DNA of 64,000 nt from Closterium sp. Naga37s-1 (GCA_947471745.1 CANJKZ010000723.1:7570501-7634500); one strand, 5' to 3'. Numbered from the stretch's first letter, positions 33,378 through 45,110 are shown. The notes: generated from the letters alone by a model not told the origin. Translations and numbers: made by a program.

Positions 33378-33506
33378 TGAGAAGAAACAAGGAATGAATG
33401 AACTATGAATGAATTGAGTACAAGTAATAACCCTAATTGGGTTGTACCCCTTATGGGCTACCCCACTATAGCCTACACAATATGCATGAGCTATAATGTT
33501 CTGACA
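33378..33506 (-). repeat. 5' LTR of copia C
   Basis: 129 bp, identical to 26065-26193, followed on the plus strand by the target duplication GGCTT. Confidence 0.96.
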
Positions 33507-33836
33507 GGCTTTGCGAGGCTCCCGCGGGCTTGGTGCGACCCTGTTTCCTCCCATGCCAGGCATCGGTTGGGCGGCGCCATCGCTGGCTGCGCCTGAGCGC
33601 TGTCCCGCGCTGTTGTTTTGTGTTGGTGTGCCGGACGAGATGACAATCGGCTCGTCGGATTGTGCAGATGCATTTGTCGGTGCGTGTGGTGGCGCTGGAG
33701 TGTTCATCGTTGATTGCTGACGCGCGGAGTCACGTTCCGCCGTGAGCGTCGCAATTTCGAGCGCCGAATCTTCAAGTTGGCGCACCAGACGGTCGAGCTG
33801 CTCCTGCGTCAATGTGGCGAGTGTGAATTCGGCCAT
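33507..33836 (-). pseudogene. gag: Gypsy gag, N-terminal part
   Basis: The likely start is ATG at 33834-33836 (MAEFTLATLTQEQLDRL); an in-frame ATG at 33900-33902 is also possible. The segment is an amphipathic, coiled-coil-like stretch (LVRQLEDSALEIATLTAERD) followed by a Pro/Ala/Ser-rich region, typical of plant Ty3/gypsy Gag N-termini. It is cut after EPRKA by copia C and continues at 26059. Confidence 0.85.
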
Positions 33837-34017
33837 GGCGGGGGTGTCGGGCGAGCTCAGCGAGAGCCTCGGTCGTGGCCGTGCGTGCTTACGAGAGAGC
33901 ACTACGAGCGGCAGTGCTGTGTCGCTGAGAGACGTCTACCCCCCCCAAAATTGAGATAGTGGGGAAGCGAAGGTGTGGGTGCGGTCCGAGAAGAGATCGT
34001 AGGCTCTGAATACCAAG

Positions 34018-34360
34018 TGTTACGAGTGCAATTGAGTGAACGAACGAGGATTGCACTATCGAAGCAAGAGTACAATGAGCGAAGGCATGAGCGAAGAATA
34101 TATAGCGAAACTACAGTGGTAACGGTAATGGACTGTGGTTGTCGCGCGACGGGCCTAGGACTTAGGTTGGGAAAAAGTGTCGAAGCGGAGGCCCGGAGCG
34201 CGGGTTACCCGCCGAGCCGTGAGGTCGGGATGCGACATGCGAAGGTGGCGGGCGGTTTGTCGATGCGAGGGTTGCGAGTGGTAACGGTGCTGACTGTGGT
34301 GCTACAGTGATGTACGCGTTGAGCAGGGATGCGAAGTAAGGAAAAGGAATTTTCCTTACA
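34018..34360 (-). repeat. 5' LTR of the gypsy element
   Basis: 343 bp; the target duplication CTGCG lies at 34361-34365. The primer-binding site is on its left (minus-strand TGGTATTCAGAGCC). Confidence 0.93.
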
Positions 34361-34365
34361 CTGCG

Positions 34366-35446
34366 CGACGAGGGGAATGCGGGACGACTGGAGGCTGCAG
34401 TGAACGACGCGTAAGTTTGGCTCTGCGAGGGGAAAGGAAAGGGAATGGCAAATGAATACCTGTATCTTAGATCGTGCTTACTAAGATGTGCGGCTGCTGC
34501 TGAGCTGACGGGATGGAAACTAGCGAAAATTTGCTCGGCGAGGGGAAAGGAAAGGGAACGGAAAAGAAATATCTCTATCCTAAATCGTACTTATTAGGCA
34601 AACTGGTGTGTTGCTGCCGCACTGACGGGCTGCAGAAGAGAGCTGCAGAGGGACGCGGGTGGAGAAAATACAGAGAGGAATACAAGGAGCACGAGGGAGT
34701 GAAAGCGGAATCGCGGTTCCCTCTATCCCTCGCAACTCCCTCTCCCACGCAGCTAACTATCTCCCTCGCAGCTCACTCTCTCCCTCGCAGCTCACTCTCT
34801 CCCTCGCAGCCAAATCAAACGGAAACGAGGGAGCCAAATGCGGGGGGCGATGAGGAGTAACAGGAATCAAATGTCTGTAAATTCATACCTACTAAGATGG
34901 CGTTGCTGCTGAGCTGAGCTCACGTGCTGAAAATGAGCGGGTATTCCCGTCAAGGAATATGCATGAACGAAAAGTGCAGCTCACGGGCTTACAGGCTCAC
35001 GGGCCGCATCGTGCAGCGACGACCAGCTGCGACGCCAGCTTTGCTGGCAAACGCGGCCCGCACGGCGCCATGGCGACGGGGGGAAAGGGGAGTGTGGCGC
35101 AGCGAGCGGAAGGTGAGGCTGCGCAACTAGGGAATGACGCTCGGCGAGGGAGAAGGAGAGAAATACAAGAAAGAAGAATCTCTATCCTATACCTTTGCGA
35201 GAAGACAGCAGTGGAGTGACAATTCGTGAATGATGCCATTCCCGAACGCGTTGGCAAAGAATCTTGCCATTTCGGCATGATTGACGGAGGGACGGTCGAA
35301 CCGGTGTACCTAGACATCCGGAATTCAGGGCGCCTACGCGAATCTCCATTACAGGGATTTCAGCCAACCCCTTCGTTACAACTCTGATGAGACAGCGTAC
35401 ACGACAGGAAAAAAGCTGATATTTCAGCACAGACAGTTTTAAAATT
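34366..35446. other. Spacer between gypsy and YR elements with diverged repeats; no gene seen
   Basis: Three to four eroded copies of a unit of about 115 bp or more, marked by GCGAGGGGAAAGGAAAGGGAA followed by TATCTTAGATCGT or TATCCTAAATCGT (starts near 34427, 34537 and 35140, with a partial one near 34850). It also contains CCTCGCAGCTCACTCTCTC tandem units (34755-34810) and a paralogue of the gypsy target flank (35041-35126). Short open frames here lack recognisable domains. Confidence 0.5.
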
Positions 35447-35623
35447 TTATAATTTTTGAAAGTGTACTTTCTAAAATTTCGTATTGTGAAAGCGAGGATG
35501 TGGCCAGCGCAGCAAAGGAAGCGGTGCGACGCTACTCACCCCTCTTTTCGTCTACAAAAGAGGGACGTGAGGCTATTCGCCTCACCCACGTTCTTCATTT
35601 CTAATTGTAGTTCTACTTTCCCG
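35447..35623 (+). repeat. Split direct repeat A1 of the YR element
   Basis: 177 bp, matches A2 at 62034-62210. It contains two adjacent hairpins: CCTCTTTT/AAAAGAGG (35541-35548, 35556-35563) and GTGAGGC/GCCTCAC (35567-35573, 35579-35585), separated by 3 nt, and the sequence ATTGTGAAAG (35483-35492), the reverse complement of the B repeat end. Confidence 0.88.
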
Positions 35624-35716
35624 TTCTCGTCCAACCTGGCGAAAACTCAATCACTTCCGCGGTTCAAGTCCCCGACGACCCTGCTTACTGACAGACTTGA
35701 GCACAACCTCGCCAAT

Positions 35717-36896
35717 ATGGCACCTGCTACGACGACCCAGAATCGAGATGGCGACAAGTCTTCTACCCCGGCTAATACTTCCGAGCCCGTTCATTCGCCC
35801 GGGAGACCCGACCGCCGCGGAAAACGTCCTGCCGACGACAATGCTGGCGAGGGACCGAGCGCGGTGGACGTGTTACTCGGCGGTAACACTCGAGCGACCC
35901 CTGAAGAGGCACGTGCGGCCGCAAAGCAGACGCGCGTGCCCCCTGCTGAAGCCGCGCGGTCTTCCGAAGTCAGCAAATGCTGCTGACACGGATGGCGCGG
36001 CTGCTGCAGGCCAGGCGGGCCCCACGTCCCAGAAACGCCAGAAAGCAGCAGCTTTGAGCGAAACTGCCCCAGTCAACACCCTCCCCTCCTTGACCGCGCA
36101 ACAACTGCAAACTCTGCTGGCGATGTTACAGCAGAATGCCCCGGTTACAGCAGCAACTTCGTCCGACTATATATCAGCTCCTACAAAAATTGAAAACAAC
36201 AAAGAAGTCGCCGCGCCCCCTCGCACCAACACAGACCCCTCGCGTCAACGCGACGGCCCCCGCGCCTTCACCCGCCCCGGCAAATGCTCCTGTCATCGTT
36301 CCTGACGACAGCGACGGCTCTGACAACGATGACGGTGAGGCCCCCAACAACGTTGCTCGTCGTCGCATTTTTGCACCCGCACCCCCTCTCCCACCCCTCA
36401 ACTCCACACCCGCAGCTACCACGTTCGTGCGCAAAGGCGTGCGCGACTAGGCGGAGGTCTTCTCTGCCATCCAGGCCCATCTGAAGCACATTGACTTCAA
36501 GCTCCAGCACGGCGACATCGAAGGCGCCCTCACCAACGTAGTCGATATTGACACACTCATTAATAAGCGCTTTGAAGTCCTCTTGGTGGCGGACGAAGCC
36601 GGTTTTGAAGTCGCTGATCGTTTCCAGTTGTACCAGTCCAAGAGCGTCCTTACGTCGCGCTCCTACAAGCTTGCGGTGGCCGACGTGGCGGCGCTCAAGC
36701 GTGCTCGCACCGGCTACACTCGCGGCGCACGCATGCCTACTCGGGATGGCGATACGGACGGCAAGAGCATGCCACCCACAAGCTGCCACGAGACCCGCTT
36801 CAAGGGAGTGTGCTTTTGCTGCGGCCAGCCCGGCCACATGGCAAACGCTTGCCCTATGGGAGGGCGTGGCGCGCAAGGCCCCTCACCCGTGGTGTG
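35717..36896 (+). pseudogene. gag: YR element Gag-like protein, frameshifted
   Basis: ATG at 35717 begins MAPATTTQNRDGDK. Similar composition (Pro/Ala/Ser-rich, low complexity) continues through two frame changes (about 35960-35985 and about 36140-36240) and a TAG at 36448-36450. The C-terminal part is better conserved: an alpha-helical region (AIQAHLKHIDFKLQHGDIEG) and a CCHC zinc knuckle, CFCCGQPGHMANAC (about 36810-36853). This is the usual place and form of Gag in DIRS-order elements. It ends at TGA near 36895. Confidence 0.75.
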
Positions 36897-36963
36897 AGGA
36901 GGTACATGGGGCGGCGCCCCTTGCCACTATGCCGGGGGGCGTAGGTGGATGCACCGATGGTGC

Positions 36964-37154
36964 TTGGCTCGTAGTTAGCCACGTGTGTTTATTGGCTCGT
37001 AGTTAGCCAAGTATTTTATTGGCTCGTAGTTAGCCATGGGTGTTTATTGGCTCGTAGTTAGCCACGTGTGTTTATTGGCTCGTAGTTAGCCACGTGTGTT
37101 TATTGGCTCGTAGTTAGCCATGGGTGTGTGGGCTCGTAGTTAGCCATGTGTGTG
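36964..37154 (+). repeat. 28-bp tandem repeat, 7 copies, between YR gag and RT
   Basis: Units of 27-28 bp each contain TTGGCTCGTAGTTAGCCA. Each unit can form a hairpin (TGGCT, 7-nt loop, AGCCA), so the RNA would carry seven hairpins in series. The tail is CACGTGTGTTTA or ATGGGTGTTTA. Confidence 0.92.
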
Positions 37155-37245
37155 CTTCAGAGCCTTACAAATCCTCGCCGTAGGGGCAGTATGGGGGTAG
37201 GCATAGGCCATGTACCCGTGTGTTGAGTTTGATTATTAAAAGCTT

Positions 37246-37770
<525 letters not shown>

Positions 37771-37809
37771 GGGGGGAACGAAGAGACCTTCTGAAGTCAT
37801 TGATTAACC

Positions 37810-39661
37810 ATGATATTCACCACCCAAATCTGCCCCACCCTGGCTACCTTCCTATATGCAGTGGCGGGATGCGAGGGGACCGACATGGAGTGGGATCCAT
37901 ACGAGTACGCAATCACGGACGATGCAGTGACGGTTATGCGCAACCGGTTGCGAAACCGGCTACACTGGTGGCTATCATGGTGCGAGAGCAGTTTTATCAC
38001 CTCAATCATTGCAAGAGGCTACTGGTTGCCATGGAAGAACATGGAACCCCTGCCATTTGAGGCAACAAACCACGCCGGGGTCCACGCACATAAGGCGTTC
38101 ACGCGAGATGCCATTCGCGATCTCGTATCCTCGGGCGCCGCACTGAAGGCCGCATCAATGGCCACACTCTCCTGCATAAGCCCACTTAATGTGGTGGAAC
38201 AACGCGACAAGTGTCGACTTATCCTCGACCTACGGAAAGTCAATCAACACCTTCAAGTCCCCAAACTCAAGTACGAAGGACTGAATCGGGTCTCGGAACT
38301 AATTCGTTGCGACGATTGGATGTTCACAATCGACCTTAAGTCCGGATACCACCACGTCGAGATGCACCCCTCGTGCTGGAAGTTCCTGGGTTTCCAGCTT
38401 TATGGGGACTTCTACTGCTTCCGATCTCTGCCTTTCGGCCTGGCGACAGCACCTTTCGTCTTCACCCAGCTAATTAAACAACTGGCTAGAAGATGGCGCG
38501 CACGTGGCATCCGCATGGTCCCCTACGTGGACGACATGTTGTTCTTGTGCAACTCCGAGAAGAAGGCACGTGCGACGCGCATAGAAGTGCTACACGACCT
38601 CGAGGCAGCTGGCTTTGTGATCAATGCAAAGAAGTCGCACCTCCACCCGTCGCGCCAACTACGCTTCTTGGGGTTGGAGCTCGACACCATATCTGAAATG
38701 TTTCGTGTCGGAGCTGAACGGCGTGAGCAGCTCCTGCAGACACTCCAGATGCTCATCTCCAAGGGACACCGCGGCCAACAGGTTCCCATTCGGCACATAG
38801 CTCGTATCACCGGAATGCTGAGTTCTATGGCACTCGCACTGGGCACAACAGCGCGGGCCTTCAGCCAGGAATTGCTACAGCTGATCAATACAACAACATC
38901 TTGGCACTCCAAGGTTCAACTCCCACTAGCTGCAGTAGAAGAGTTAATTTTCTGGCAAGCGCACTTCGACCAATTTAACGGTGGCCGGTTCCACATCAGT
39001 CACCTATTCGATGCGGTCATCCACGTAGATGCCAGCGCACACACCTGGGGTGCAACACTGACCAAGTTTGCCGGTAAATCTTGTGACGCAAGCGCTTGCA
39101 TGCCAAGCGAGCTCCTCCAAACCTCCAGCACCCTACGAGAGCTTGAGGGAGTCCTGTGGGCACTAAAGACATTCGCAACCTAGATCATGAACGACCATGT
39201 CCTCATCCGCGTAGACAACCAAGGAGTCATGTTCATCCTGCGCAAAGGGGGGTCAAGCCAACCCCGGCTAACAAGGACATGCCAAGCAATCATACAGTTC
39301 TGTCTCAAAAATCGCTCCCGCCTGGCGATTGAATGGATTCCGGGGGAGCTAAACGCCTACGCTGATGAACTCTCCAAGATCCAGGATATCGACGATTACT
39401 CCTTGCATGTTCCCTGGTTTCGCCTCCTGGAATGCCGATGGGGACCCCCATACAATTGACTTGTTCGCAAATGTCCACAACAAGAAACTGGAATGTTTTT
39501 GCTCCAAAATACCACATCCAGACGCCATCGCCATCGACGCCTTCTCGATCTCTTGGAACGGTGAACGTTGCTTTGCGTTTCCACCCCCCAACCCGATCCC
39601 GTCGACGCTTAGTTACGCGAAGCGTATGCAGACCGAGATGACGCTGATTGTGCCCCAGTGA
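37810..39661 (+). pseudogene. pol: YR element reverse transcriptase and RNase H, one stop and one frameshift
   Basis: The frame opens at 37810. The reverse transcriptase contains DLRKVNQHL, TIDLKSGYHHVEM, LPFGLATAPFVFT and the YVDD box (about 38524-38535), close to DIRS-order enzymes. RNase H residues follow: VIHVDASAHTWGA, RELEGVLWAL, VDNQGVMFIL and a WIPGELNAYADELSK end. A TAG at 39181-39183 interrupts the frame between them. Near 39420 the frame shifts and continues in another frame to 39661 with DLFANVHNKKLECF and FAFPPPNPIP, a C-terminal region typical of DIRS/PAT elements that resembles a DNA N6-adenine methyltransferase remnant (inference). Confidence 0.88.
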
Positions 39662-39874
39662 CATGGAGCAGCATGGTGGTCACTACTACAGCCATCGCCA
39701 CCGATATGGGCCCCAGAGGTGGTGGCTCACCTACCACTCACCCACGCAAGTCAATGCATCAAACCAGGCTCTCATGCAGCAGCATTCTCTGGACTCGGAA
39801 TGCCACATAGCCCAATAATTGCCTTGCATGTAAAATATATGTAAGAAATATACATCGTACTTAACCATGACCCC

Positions 39875-40791
39875 GTGTATCACTGTTCAGGACTATTGCC
39901 CAAGCTCAAACAACAGTTGTTGAGAGTCATACATAACGTCCGCGCACCGTCTACGATCGAGACGTACCAGCCATACTGGCAGAAATTCAGAAACTTCTGT
40001 GTTCAAGTCAAGCACACGTTCCTGCCAGCGACAGACTTGACGTTAGCACTCTACCTCATCCACGCGCTGAACAACAAGGCAACCATCTCAGCAATCAGTC
40101 TCACGTGTTCTGCGGTGGCATTCGCCCATCGGATGACAGGCAAAACCTCCCCCACTAGCGGCCCACTCACCCTGCAAGTGAGAGAGTTTGCCAAACGACA
40201 TGGTCCTCGGCCCACAATGACCAAGGAGCCAGTGTCACTTCACCAGGTGCATGACATGGCACGACCCTTCCTTGAATCAGCAGTCCCAACAGAATATCAA
40301 AAGGGTTTGATCCCTTTGCTCATGTTTGCAGCATTCTTGCGCTACTCCGACCTCATCTCCCTACAATGGAATGACATACAGTTCGAGGAAGAGGCGATGT
40401 GGCTCCTCATCCCATACTCCAAGACAGACCAAGAAGGAAGGGGCACCTGGATCCCGGTGGTGGCGACTACAGGGCCCTACTATGCAGTCAGATGCACAAG
40501 GAATTTCATTCGACTCGCAGGCCTTGCTAAGATGCCGCACGGGCCGCTGATACGAGTGTTTACCAAAGGGGCACAAGCGACGCCGCACGACAAGTCACCC
40601 TCTTACCCAACCATCAGAAATTGGTGCCTCGAGGCTTGCAGCAAGGCGGGACTAGATGCCACGCACATCGGGACCCACTCCTTCAGGAAGGGTGCAGCGA
40701 CAGTAGCAGCCAGCCTCGGCGTTCCTGATCGGCTCTTCAAACGCATGGGCCGATGGCGAAGCGATGGCGCAAAGGAACTATACGTCACAAT
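39875..40791 (+). CDS. YR element tyrosine recombinase, N-terminal and catalytic part (split by copia E)
   Basis: The frame from 39875 encodes a phage-integrase-type tyrosine recombinase: an N-terminal SAM-like DNA-binding domain (APSTIETYQPYWQKF) and a catalytic domain with the first Arg in FLRYSDLISL, the His-x-x-Arg box in THSFRKGAAT and the GRWRSDGAKELY segment carrying the probable Tyr nucleophile. It recombines the element circle into DNA without target duplication. Copia E cuts the gene after ELYVT; after removal it continues at 61852 for 46 more residues and stops at TGA 61988-61990, inside repeat B1. There is no stop or frameshift in the joined gene (about 352 codons). Start choice is uncertain; the frame is closed by TAA shortly upstream. 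Confidence 0.88.
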
Positions 40792-41045
40792 TGTTGGAGT
40801 AGGCTAGAGCTCGCTCTGGTCTTTATTTTGGTGTTCTTATATTATTTCTCTATGCTTAGAGAGCGTTACGCATTCAGGTTCATTTTAGGTTTATTTTGTA
40901 GCTTTTAGTACAAACCGAACACACCCTAGGTTCAATTAGGGTTTCCAACCATCTCTCTTTTGTACCTCGACATTTCTCTTCCTAGTTCAACTTTTTTCGA
41001 CCCTACCTAACTTTCTCGCCATCCATGGCTCCTCTCATCTTAACA
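40792..41045 (+). repeat. 5' LTR of copia E
   Basis: 254 bp, TGTTGGAGTA...CATCTTAACA. Confidence 0.94.
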
Positions 41046-42154
41046 TGGTATTCAGAGCGTAGTCCTAGGCGTTTCATATTCATCCGCATTTCTTAGATGA
41101 TCTCCGGCCCTTAGGCTGTTTTCCGCGCTACTTAGCTAGACGATTTTTGGGTTGCGGAGCAACCTATTGCAATCGATCGGAGCTGATTTTTTTTTCAAGA
41201 ATTAATTATTCTTGAAAAATCAAACCAAACTACGGTAACAAAAACTTGTCACCCTGCTTACCTATATTCGTGAGAAAATACAATGACAGGATAAAGTAAT
41301 TGCATTTCATTCTTTTGTTGTACCTTACTATCCGAGGGGGCATACTCTGATGTTTTTGGGTTGAGAAGCAACCTATTGCAATCGACCTAAAGCAAAAAAA
41401 AATTCACGAAAAAAAATGTAAAATAACTGGAAAAAGTTTGTTTAGGGTACTACCATAATAAATTTGACAATCTTTTCATAACGATCATACCGTACTTGTT
41501 TACAGCTTTCTGGTCAATTGCTGGTCATTGCTACTCTACATGGTTCTTTTGTAACGCGCATGATTTAGAAATGTGAGAATCTGTGGAGAACTGCAATGAC
41601 CGACCAAACGATAATTGCATTTCTCATATTCATCAAACGAATTGATGAATATTTTAAGTTTTAAATTTATACTACCGCTTCCCCCGCCAAGCATGTCGGG
41701 GAAGTCAGCAATATAAGGGTTGAAAAAAACAGCTACTGTAATAAAGCAATACAAACTGCATATCGCAAAAAAAATCTAAACCGATCAAGTCCAGCTGAAA
41801 ATGGCTTCACTGTCATAGTGGTGGACCACTCAACCTTTTGTGACGATGATCGGCAAGATATATTTTTGAAAAATGCAGATATGCATTACGATTGCAACGA
41901 GAAGCATAATACAAACAGAAATGAAACAAATCAAACAATAACTCATAATTAAAGGAACTAAAAAAAATGAGCTGTAAGTGGTACGACACTCCCTCCCTTC
42001 ATATCCATCCTGCCTAAAAGCGAGTATCTGCGATAACAAAAAAGAAGCATCGAACGCAAGAAGAAAGATGTGATATTAAGAATTGAAGTTTAAAATAGAA
42101 TGAAGAGAATGGCTGTAACGAGAGAGAGCGAGAGAGAGATAAGTAGAGAGAGAT

Positions 42155-42233
<79 letters not shown>

Positions 42234-42258
42234 GAGAGAGAGAACGGGAGAGAGAGAG

Positions 42259-42329
<71 letters not shown>

Positions 42330-43023
42330 CAGAGAACGAGAGAGAGGACGAGAGAGAGAGGACGAACGAGGAGAGAACGAACGAGAGAGAGAGAACGAGA
42401 GGGAGAGAACGAGAGAGAGAGAACGAACGAGAGAGAGAACGAGAGAGAGAGAACGAGAGAGAGAACGCGAGAGAGAGAACGAGAGAGAGAGAACGAGAGA
42501 GAGAATGCGAGAGAGAGAACGAGAGAGAGAGAACGAGAGAGAGAGAACGAGAGAGCGAGGGAGAACGAGAGAACGAGAGAGAGAGAGAACGAGAGAGAGA
42601 GATCGAGAGAGAAAGAAAACGAGAGAGAACGAGAAAGAGAACGAGAGAGAGAACGAGAGAGAGAGAACGAGAGAGAGAGAACGGGAGAGAGAGAACGGGA
42701 GAGAGAGAACGGGAGAGAGAGAACGGGAGAGAGAGAACGAGCGAGAGAGAACGGGAGAGAGAATGGGAGAGAGAGAACGAGCGAGAGAGAACGGGAGAGA
42801 GAGAACGGGAGAGAGAGAACGGGAGAGAGAGAACGGGAGAGAGAGAACGAGCGAGAGAGAACGAAATGGACTGAACGTGCAACCTATTACAATCTTTATG
42901 TACAACCTAAGACGAGGTTGAGAAAAAAATGAACTAAAACATGCAAATATGAAGAAAAGGCAACCGACGAGAGGAAAAGTTTAAGGATGAAGAATAGAAG
43001 AAACAGATGCAAGCTTATGCAGG
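41046..43023 (+). other. AT-rich leader of copia E with inverted repeats and (GA)n; no gene seen
   Basis: Begins with the primer-binding site. It contains a 12-bp inverted repeat, TTTTTCAAGAAT (41191-41202) and ATTCTTGAAAAA (41208-41219), and a repeated segment GAGCAACCTATTGCAATCGA-like at about 41155 and 41365, with a third weak copy near 42882. A GA-rich microsatellite with GAAC interruptions fills 42119-42862. Base composition is much more AT-rich than the rest of the element, so another inserted or captured sequence is possible. Confidence 0.6.
42119..42862 (+). repeat. (GA)n / GAGAGAAC microsatellite
   Basis: About 740 bp of GA repeat; the right half is arranged as GAGAGAGAAC and GGGAGAGAGAAC units. 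The long Ser-Leu and Arg-Glu frames are repeat shadows. Confidence 0.96.
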
Positions 43024-44095
43024 AAGGAGAACCTGAAATCTTTACAAAGGGCCGAGAACCTAAGTTTAAACAACTAAGTCTCGCTAATACTCATCCATTT
43101 ACACGGTTAGGATACGGAATGACTAAATGTTAGTCTATCTAATAGGCATTTAATTTAGTTGGAGTTAAAATTGAGGGATCTTCTTACCTAAGTTGCAGTT
43201 AGAGTAGGTGGAGAAGTTGGTAGAGCGTGACGAGCGAGAAGGAGAAGCGGGAGAAGAAAAGGGCGAACAAATCTCAGATTCGTCGCAAATTCTTATGTCC
43301 AATTAACTCAGCTTTTCAAGATGGACATCAGTGCTGTCGCAGTCGTACAAGGTTGACGGTGGAATCGAAAGGTATCCAGTTCGATTCTCACTCAGGCGGT
43401 ACTTTTGATCTTTGCCTGGTGAGAGGAAGTACCACTTAGTGTCATACTACAGCATATTGTACAGAATTAGAAGTTGTACAAATTTATATAATTACGCAAA
43501 ACGCTTCGCAACCCTAAGACGAATTCGTCGCCTCTCGTTTTTTTTTTTTTTAAGATGACCAAGGAGAACCTGAAATCTTTACAAAGGGCCGAGAACCTAA
43601 GTTTAAACAACTAACTCTCGCTAATACTCATCCATTTACACGGTTAGGATACGGAATGACTAAATGTTAGTCTATCTAATAGGCATCTAATTTAGTTGGA
43701 GTTAAAATTGAGGGATCTTCTTACCTAAGTTGCAGTTAGAGTAGGTGGAGAAGTTGGTAGAGCGTGACGAGCGAGAAGCAGAAGCGGGAGAAAAAAAGGG
43801 CGAACAAACCCTAAGGTAGTCGCAAATTCTTATGTGCATATAACTTAGCTATTCGATATGGACATCAGTGCTGTCGCAGCCGTACAAGGTTGACGGTGGA
43901 ATCGAAAGGTACGCAGTTCGAGTCTCACTCAGGCGGTACTTTTGATCTTTGCCTGGTGAGAGGAAGTACCACTTAGTGTCATACTACAGCATATTGTACA
44001 GAATTAGAAGTTGTACAAATTTATATAATTACGCAAAACGCTTCGCAACCCTAAGACGAATTCGTCGCCTCTTGTTTTTTTTTTTTTTTTTTTTT
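43024..44095 (+). repeat. Duplicated 537-bp leader block of copia E
   Basis: Copy 1 (43024-43560) and copy 2 (43561 to about 44095) both begin AAGGAGAACCTGAAATC and run to a T-run after GAATTCGTCGCCTCT. They differ by a small number of substitutions. Each contains CTCACTCAGG...CCTGGTGAG, a long hairpin (43386-43423 in copy 1, 43924-43960 in copy 2). The hairpin part onward recurs at the start of tandem units 2 and 3 (49363, 54804). Confidence 0.92.
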
Positions 44096-44754
44096 TCCTT
44101 TCCTCTCGTTTCTTTCCCGTCACTCTTAGCATCCGCGCGGTTCTCTTCGTTATACTCGTTCGGGTGCCCTAATCCAGTCCGAAGCGCGCCTCCCTGCCGT
44201 TCAGATCATCCGTCCGCACCTTCCCTCTTCATCCCGCTTCCTCCTCCTCACGCTTCGGACGGTAGCACGGCGATTTCCGCCTGTAGCGCGGTCAGCCGTC
44301 CCCTCCCCCCTCCCTGTCTCGTCGCGCGCGCATTGCGCTCCTGCCGCCGCGCGCGCTAAGCACCGTCCAGCAGCGCGCGTGCCTGCCCTTCCTTGCGGTG
44401 CGCTCTGCCCTTCCTCAATCCGCCCCTTCCCTCACCCTCCTCCTCCTTCCCTCTCTCCTTTGTGCTTCCCCCAATACCTCACCTCTTCCTCCTCCTATTT
44501 TCTCTCCCCATCTGCTACGGCTCGTAGCTCCTTGTGGCGCGCCCTGCCCTTCCCACAATCCGCCCCTTCACCCTCCTCCTCCTCCCCTCTCCCCCACTAG
44601 TTCCTTCTCCACTATCTCACCCCTCCTCCACCTCTTTTCTCTCTTCATCTGCTGCAGCTGGTAGCTGATTGTGTTGTGTAGCTGTTGTTCCTCCACACCT
44701 TCCCTCCTCCTCAACATCCTCCTCTCAACTGCTCAACTGCACACTCTTCCCAAT

Positions 44755-45110
44755 TCTCCCTCCTCCTCTTGTTTCTCTCTTCAGCGGCACAGCAGCAGAC
44801 TTCTTCGCCGCTATCCCTCCTCCTCTGGTTTCTCCCCTCATCGGCGCAGCAGCACACTACTCCGCCATTTTCCCTCCTCCTCTGGTTTCTCCCCTCATCG
44901 GCGCAGCAGCAGACTACTTCGCCATTTTCCCTCCTCCTCTGGTTTCTCCCCTCATCGGCGTAGCAGCAGACTACTTCGCCATTTTCCCTCCTCCTCTGGT
45001 TTCTCCCCGCATCGGCTCGGCAGCTGACTACTCCGCCACTTTCCCTCCTCCTCTTGTTTCTCCCCTCAGCGGCTCAGCAGCAGACTACCCCGCCCTTATT
45101 CCTCCGCCTC
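44755..45110 (+). repeat. 57-bp tandem repeat, about 6 copies, upstream of copia E gag
   Basis: Units contain CCCTCCTCCTCTGGTTTCTC and GGCGCAGCAGCAGACTAC. The same array is present in unit 2 (about 50196-50550) and unit 3 (about 55634-55988). 57 is divisible by three, which keeps frames open through it; the Gag start is after the array. Confidence 0.88.

Larger units (their letters stand above)
26065..33506 (-). mobile_element. Copia element C (Ty1/copia), nearly intact, inserted in gypsy gag
   Basis: 129-bp LTRs at 26065-26193 (3') and 33378-33506 (5') are identical. The target duplication is GGCTT (26060-26064, 33507-33511). Primer-binding site TGGTATCGAGC at plus 33367-33377 (minus strand); polypurine tract at 26194-26206. 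Length 7,442 bp. It belongs to the same family as B, with a different LTR sequence and leader array. One TAG breaks the polyprotein. Confidence 0.96.
6827..34360 (-). mobile_element. Ty3/gypsy chromovirus, split by three nested copia elements
   Basis: LTRs at 6827-7169 (3' LTR) and 34018-34360 (5' LTR), 343 bp each, with ends TGTAAGG...GTAACA on the coding strand. The target duplication is CTGCG (6822-6826 and 34361-34365). The coding strand is minus: gag, protease, reverse transcriptase, RNase H, integrase, chromodomain. Removing copia A (7894-22414) and copia C (26065-33506) with one copy of each target duplication leaves 5,561 bp, a normal size, and restores the reading frames at both sites. 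A primer-binding site (TGGTATTCAGAGCC, minus strand, about 34004-34017) follows the 5' LTR, and a polypurine tract (AAGGGGGGGGG, complement of about 7173-7183) precedes the 3' LTR. Two in-frame stops in pol (TGA at 23106-23108, TAA at 7812-7814) make it defective. Confidence 0.95.

Noticed and set aside
43340..43400. tRNA-like or SINE-like B-box (CAGTTCGATTCTC) in the copia E leader
   Set aside because: The sequences on either side cannot form a T-stem, no A-box or anticodon arm could be placed, and the element context explains the segment.
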